Part shown: positions 32,846 to 34,629 of the stretch, piece by piece | Numbering within the stretch: position 1 is the first letter of the stretch | Layout: each line of letters begins with the position of its first letter | Source of the DNA: Prevotella sp. UBA4268 | Lineage (GTDB): Bacteria > Bacteroidota > Bacteroidia > Bacteroidales > Bacteroidaceae | NCBI GenBank assembly: GCA_002395135.1 | Contig: DGWC01000095.1 | Coordinates: 1-34,629 of the forward strand | Direction of reading: 5' to 3' | DNA length: 34,629 nucleotides | The notes under the pieces: generated by a model | Told to the model about the DNA's origin: nothing | Database searches by the model: none | The model's input: the letters and a program-made list of their open reading frames with translations, nothing else | Position numbers and translations under genes: made by a program

Positions 32846-33175
32846 ATGGATTACAAAAAATCAAAGGCGCCGGTGAATACCGTGACGCGAAACATTATGG
32901 ATCTCTGTAAGGATACGGGCAACATTTATGAGAGCGTTGCCATTATCTCTAAGCGTGCCAACCAGATTTCTGCCGAAATCAAGCAGGATCTCAGCAAGAA
33001 ACTTGCCGAGTTCGCATCTTATAACGATTCTTTGGAGGAAGTGTTTGAGAACCGTGAACAGATAGAAATATCGCGCTATTATGAGAAACTGCCCAAGGCA
33101 TCGCTGCTGGCAACGCAGGAATTCATAGAGGGTCAGGTGTATTATCGCGATCCATCAAAGGAAAACCAGAACTGA
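32846..33175 (+). CDS. rpoZ: RNA polymerase omega subunit (Bacteroidetes type)
   Basis: A 109-residue omega/Rpb6-like subunit that stabilises the beta-prime subunit during RNA polymerase assembly. The conserved N-terminal region TRNIMDLCKDTGNIYESVAIISKRANQISAEIKQDL (about 14-49) contains the family's helix with the arginine/alanine-asparagine-isoleucine motif. The C-terminal part is longer than in E. coli omega, as usual in Bacteroidetes. It lies 15 bases after bamD and overlaps the next gene by one base (TGATG), so its expression is tied to an envelope-assembly factor. Confidence 0.9.
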   Translation: MDYKKSKAPVNTVTRNIMDLCKDTGNIYESVAIISKRANQISAEIKQDLSKKLAEFASYNDSLEEVFENREQIEISRYYEKLPKASLLATQEFIEGQVYYRDPSKENQN

Positions 33176-33627
33176 TGATACAGCGTAAGCAAACTCTCTA
33201 TCTCCTTCTGGCAGTAATCGTGAATGTCGTCTGCCTGTGCCTGCCCATAGGGAAGTTCATTCCCGAGGCAATGGGCGTTGCCGACGAGATGTTCAATCTG
33301 TGGATTGTCAACGGTGATGGTGTACGCGATTTCAGTGTGTGGGCGTTGTTTGCCATTCTGCTGCTCACGTGTCCCATCGCACTTGCTGCCATTTTCATGT
33401 ATCGCAACAGAATGCTGCAGGCGCGCCTGTGTCTTTTCAACATGCTCTTGCTGCTTGGTTGGATTATCGTATATGCCGTATTCTCGTTCACGAAAGGGGA
33501 GCAGGCCACATTCCAGCCCATGTTTGCAGCATGTCTGCCTTTCGTTTCAATCATTCTCCATTTCCTTGCGCATCGCGGAATCATAGCCGATGAGCGTCTG
33601 GTGAGGTCGATGGACAGGATAAGATAA
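33175..33627 (+). CDS. DUF4293 four-helix membrane protein
   Basis: A 150-residue integral membrane protein of the DUF4293 family. Four hydrophobic segments are visible: about 7-26 (LYLLLAVIVNVVCLCLPIG), 52-73 (VWALFAILLLTCPIALAAIFMY), 82-103 and 114-133. A conserved start MIQRKQTLYLLLA is typical. A short loop between helices 1 and 2 carries the acidic ADEMFNLWIVNGDG segment. The start codon overlaps the rpoZ stop (TGATG), so translation is coupled. The family is nearly always in this neighbourhood in Bacteroidetes to my recollection, but its function is unknown. The operon ends in the bidirectional terminator at 33642-33686. Confidence 0.85.
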   Translation: MIQRKQTLYLLLAVIVNVVCLCLPIGKFIPEAMGVADEMFNLWIVNGDGVRDFSVWALFAILLLTCPIALAAIFMYRNRMLQARLCLFNMLLLLGWIIVYAVFSFTKGEQATFQPMFAACLPFVSIILHFLAHRGIIADERLVRSMDRIR

Positions 33628-33641
33628 AATTTTCAACTCAT

Positions 33642-33686
33642 ACAAAAAGAAATCCGCAACCCCAATGGCTGCGGATTTCTTTTTGT
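33642..33686. terminator. Bidirectional terminator between the bamD operon and the LEA-like lipoprotein
   Basis: A perfect 17-bp stem (33642-33658 with 33670-33686) with A/T tracts on both flanks and an 11-base loop. It serves the convergent genes at 33175-33627 (+) and 33702-34364 (-). Confidence 0.92.
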
Positions 33687-33701
33687 TATGGTACTTTCCG
33701 A

Positions 33702-34364
33702 TTAGAGACCTAACTTCTTCTTTGCGTCAGAAGCAGCCTTGTCAATAGCGGCACCAGCCTTTTCTTTGCCTTCGTTTACGGCATTTGCAGCCTTCTCGGC
33801 AGCAGCGTCTTTGGCATCTTTCACTGCGTCAACAGCAGCATCCTTTGCATTTTCAACGGCTCCAGCGGCTGCATCTTTCACGTTCTCAGCAGCAGCACCA
33901 GCAGCGTCAACAGCATTGCCTGCCAGAGAAGCAGCATCAATACCGATGGCTTTCAGTGCATCGCCAGCGTTCATCAGTGCGTCAACGCTCTCGCTTGGGA
34001 TGGCTGTAACGGTGTTGAGCAGACCTGCAACAGCAGCATTCTCACCAACAACGGCCTTGATCTTGTCAGCATTATCCTTCAGGAAGCCCTGAACCTTTGC
34101 CAGATATTCTTTGGCAATCTCGGGATTCTTAGCAATGAACTCTGCAACTTTAGCCTTTACTGTCTCGAGAATACCCTGCAATGCATTGGCATCCTGAACC
34201 TCTCCTAACTGAGCGATTACTTCGTCGGCAGCGGCATTAGCCTCTTCGAGAGCCACTTCGGTAGAATCAACAGCCTCTTCTACAGGAGCCTGGGTCTTGT
34301 TGTTTCCGCAACTTGTGAATGTGAAGGCAACTGCTGCAAGTGCCATAAATAAGACTTTCTTCAT
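33702..34364 (-). CDS. Alanine-rich LEA-like lipoprotein
   Basis: A 220-residue predicted lipoprotein: leader MKKVLFMALAAVAFTFTSC with the lipobox cysteine at 19. An acidic spacer (APVEEAVDSTEVALEEANAAADEVIA) and a helical middle (about 60-130, AKVAEFIAKNPEIAKEYLAKVQGFLKD) follow. The C-terminal about 80 residues are built of degenerate 11-residue helical repeats such as AAENVKDAAAGAVENAKDAA and DAVKDAKDAAAEKAA. These repeats resemble group-3 LEA and other amphipathic-helix proteins that bind membranes or protect proteins from drying or stress. It is probably anchored in the inner or outer membrane facing the periplasm. I do not know a specific family name, and the repeat resemblance could be convergent because of low-complexity composition. 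Its own terminator is the bidirectional hairpin at 33642-33686. Upstream, a minus-strand -7-like element (TAACTTTA, complement of 34409-34416) differs from consensus at the last base. Confidence 0.8.
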   Translation of the reverse strand: MKKVLFMALAAVAFTFTSCGNNKTQAPVEEAVDSTEVALEEANAAADEVIAQLGEVQDANALQGILETVKAKVAEFIAKNPEIAKEYLAKVQGFLKDNADKIKAVVGENAAVAGLLNTVTAIPSESVDALMNAGDALKAIGIDAASLAGNAVDAAGAAAENVKDAAAGAVENAKDAAVDAVKDAKDAAAEKAANAVNEGKEKAGAAIDKAASDAKKKLGL

Positions 34365-34460
34365 AATTTTTTGTTTTTAGTTAATAATAATTGATATAAA
34401 ACTGGCCGTAAAGTTACATTTTTTATTGATACGTTGTATATTTTATTGACATGCTTTAAC

Positions 34461-34501
34461 AAAAAAGCGGTTATTCACGTTCCATGAATAACCGCTTTTT
34501 T
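34461..34501. terminator. Very strong bidirectional terminator
   Basis: A perfect 17-bp stem (34461-34477 with 34485-34501) with A6/T6 flanks. On the minus strand it follows the degenerate tRNA 3' end at 34515-34540. Confidence 0.9.
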
Positions 34502-34514
34502 CTTTTCTTTTTCG

Positions 34515-34540
34515 TGATTCCGTTGGGATTTCGACCCCAA
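34515..34540 (-). pseudogene. Degenerate tRNA 3'-end fragment
   Basis: On the minus strand it has the acceptor 3' strand CGGAATC plus A, and a T-stem TTGGG/CCCAA, identical to the tRNA at 34607-34629. The T-loop has 8 instead of 7 bases (GTCGAAAT against TTCGAAT). The sequence where the tRNA's 5' half should lie is instead taken up by the other copy's terminator (34565-34595). It cannot fold as a complete tRNA. Confidence 0.75.
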
Positions 34541-34564
34541 GTCCCATTGCGTTTCGGTCGGGGC

Positions 34565-34595
34565 AAAAAAGAGAGAACCTTTAGGATCCTCTCTT
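34565..34595 (-). terminator. Terminator of the tRNA at the window edge
   Basis: A short stem (AAGAGAG at 34569-34575 with CTCTCTT at 34589-34595, with an inner CC/GG pair) followed on the minus strand by a T6 tract. Confidence 0.65.
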
Positions 34596-34606
34596 CTTTT
34601 TTTTCG

Positions 34607-34629
34607 TGATTCCGTTGGGATTCGAACCC
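34607..34629 (-). tRNA. tRNA gene, 3' end only (cut by the window edge)
   Basis: On the minus strand: T-loop TTCGAAT, a T-stem ending GGG/CCC with the CCCAA side visible, acceptor 3' strand CGGAATC and discriminator A. CCA is not encoded. The anticodon is outside the window, so the amino acid is unknown. Confidence 0.8.

Overview
The window looks like a chromosomal segment of a Bacteroidales bacterium, most likely a Prevotella/Segatella-type member of Prevotellaceae. The reasons are a short (about 287 residue) Bacteroidetes-type primary sigma factor, a 109-residue Bacteroidetes-type omega subunit, several families largely confined to the phylum (GldB-like lipoprotein, DUF4861, DUF4468, DUF4293, Porin_10), and many promoters matching the Bacteroidetes pattern TTTG-N19/20-TAnnTTTG. 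Taxonomy was inferred from these features, not from a database search. There is no prophage, insertion sequence, CRISPR array or rRNA operon in view.

Layout. 1-5000: reverse-type rubrerythrin, a secreted phytase-like esterase-fold protein, a DUF4861 protein convergent with it, a GldB-like lipoprotein and a YhcC-type radical SAM protein. 5000-12070: an apparent five-gene transcription unit with one visible promoter (about 4978-5009): dipeptidyl peptidase IV, a second DUF4861 protein, iorA, iorB and an aminotransferase. The last three overlap by ATGA junctions. The set suggests uptake and oxidative use of proline-containing or aromatic peptides, or the reverse (reductive) synthesis of aromatic amino acids. 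12060-15240: on the minus strand, rpoD followed within 8-14 bases by a secreted protein of unknown function, an HPr-kinase-like protein, an SipW/ER-type S26 peptidase-like protein and a PqqD-family protein. This kinase/peptidase/PqqD trio, with no radical SAM enzyme or visible precursor peptide, is the best candidate for an uncharacterised peptide-modifying system in the window. 15290-19870: HtrA/DegQ protease, a roughly 520-base gene-free stretch, lepA and a Crp/Fnr-type regulator. 19840-25880: two tandem long-chain acyl-CoA synthetase paralogs, a LolC/E-type permease and a class I aminotransferase. 25890-29110: a Porin_10 outer-membrane protein with a charged insert, a 60-residue two-helix membrane protein and a DUF4468 protein. 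29113-29818: a 700-base gene-free region holding a regular 22-bp-period palindromic repeat array and a second, longer direct repeat. 29819-34629: uvrB, divergent from a bamD-rpoZ-DUF4293 operon, then an alanine-rich LEA-like lipoprotein and, at the right edge, a duplicated tRNA 3' end separated by strong terminators.

Most genes are housekeeping or envelope genes typical of the group. The points of interest are the kinase/peptidase/PqqD cassette attached to rpoD, the 22-bp repeat array, the tRNA-end duplication, the ferredoxin-domain-less IorA in a peptidase operon, and several tight regulatory arrangements (interlocked promoters, terminators overlapping coding ends or promoters, near-leaderless bamD).
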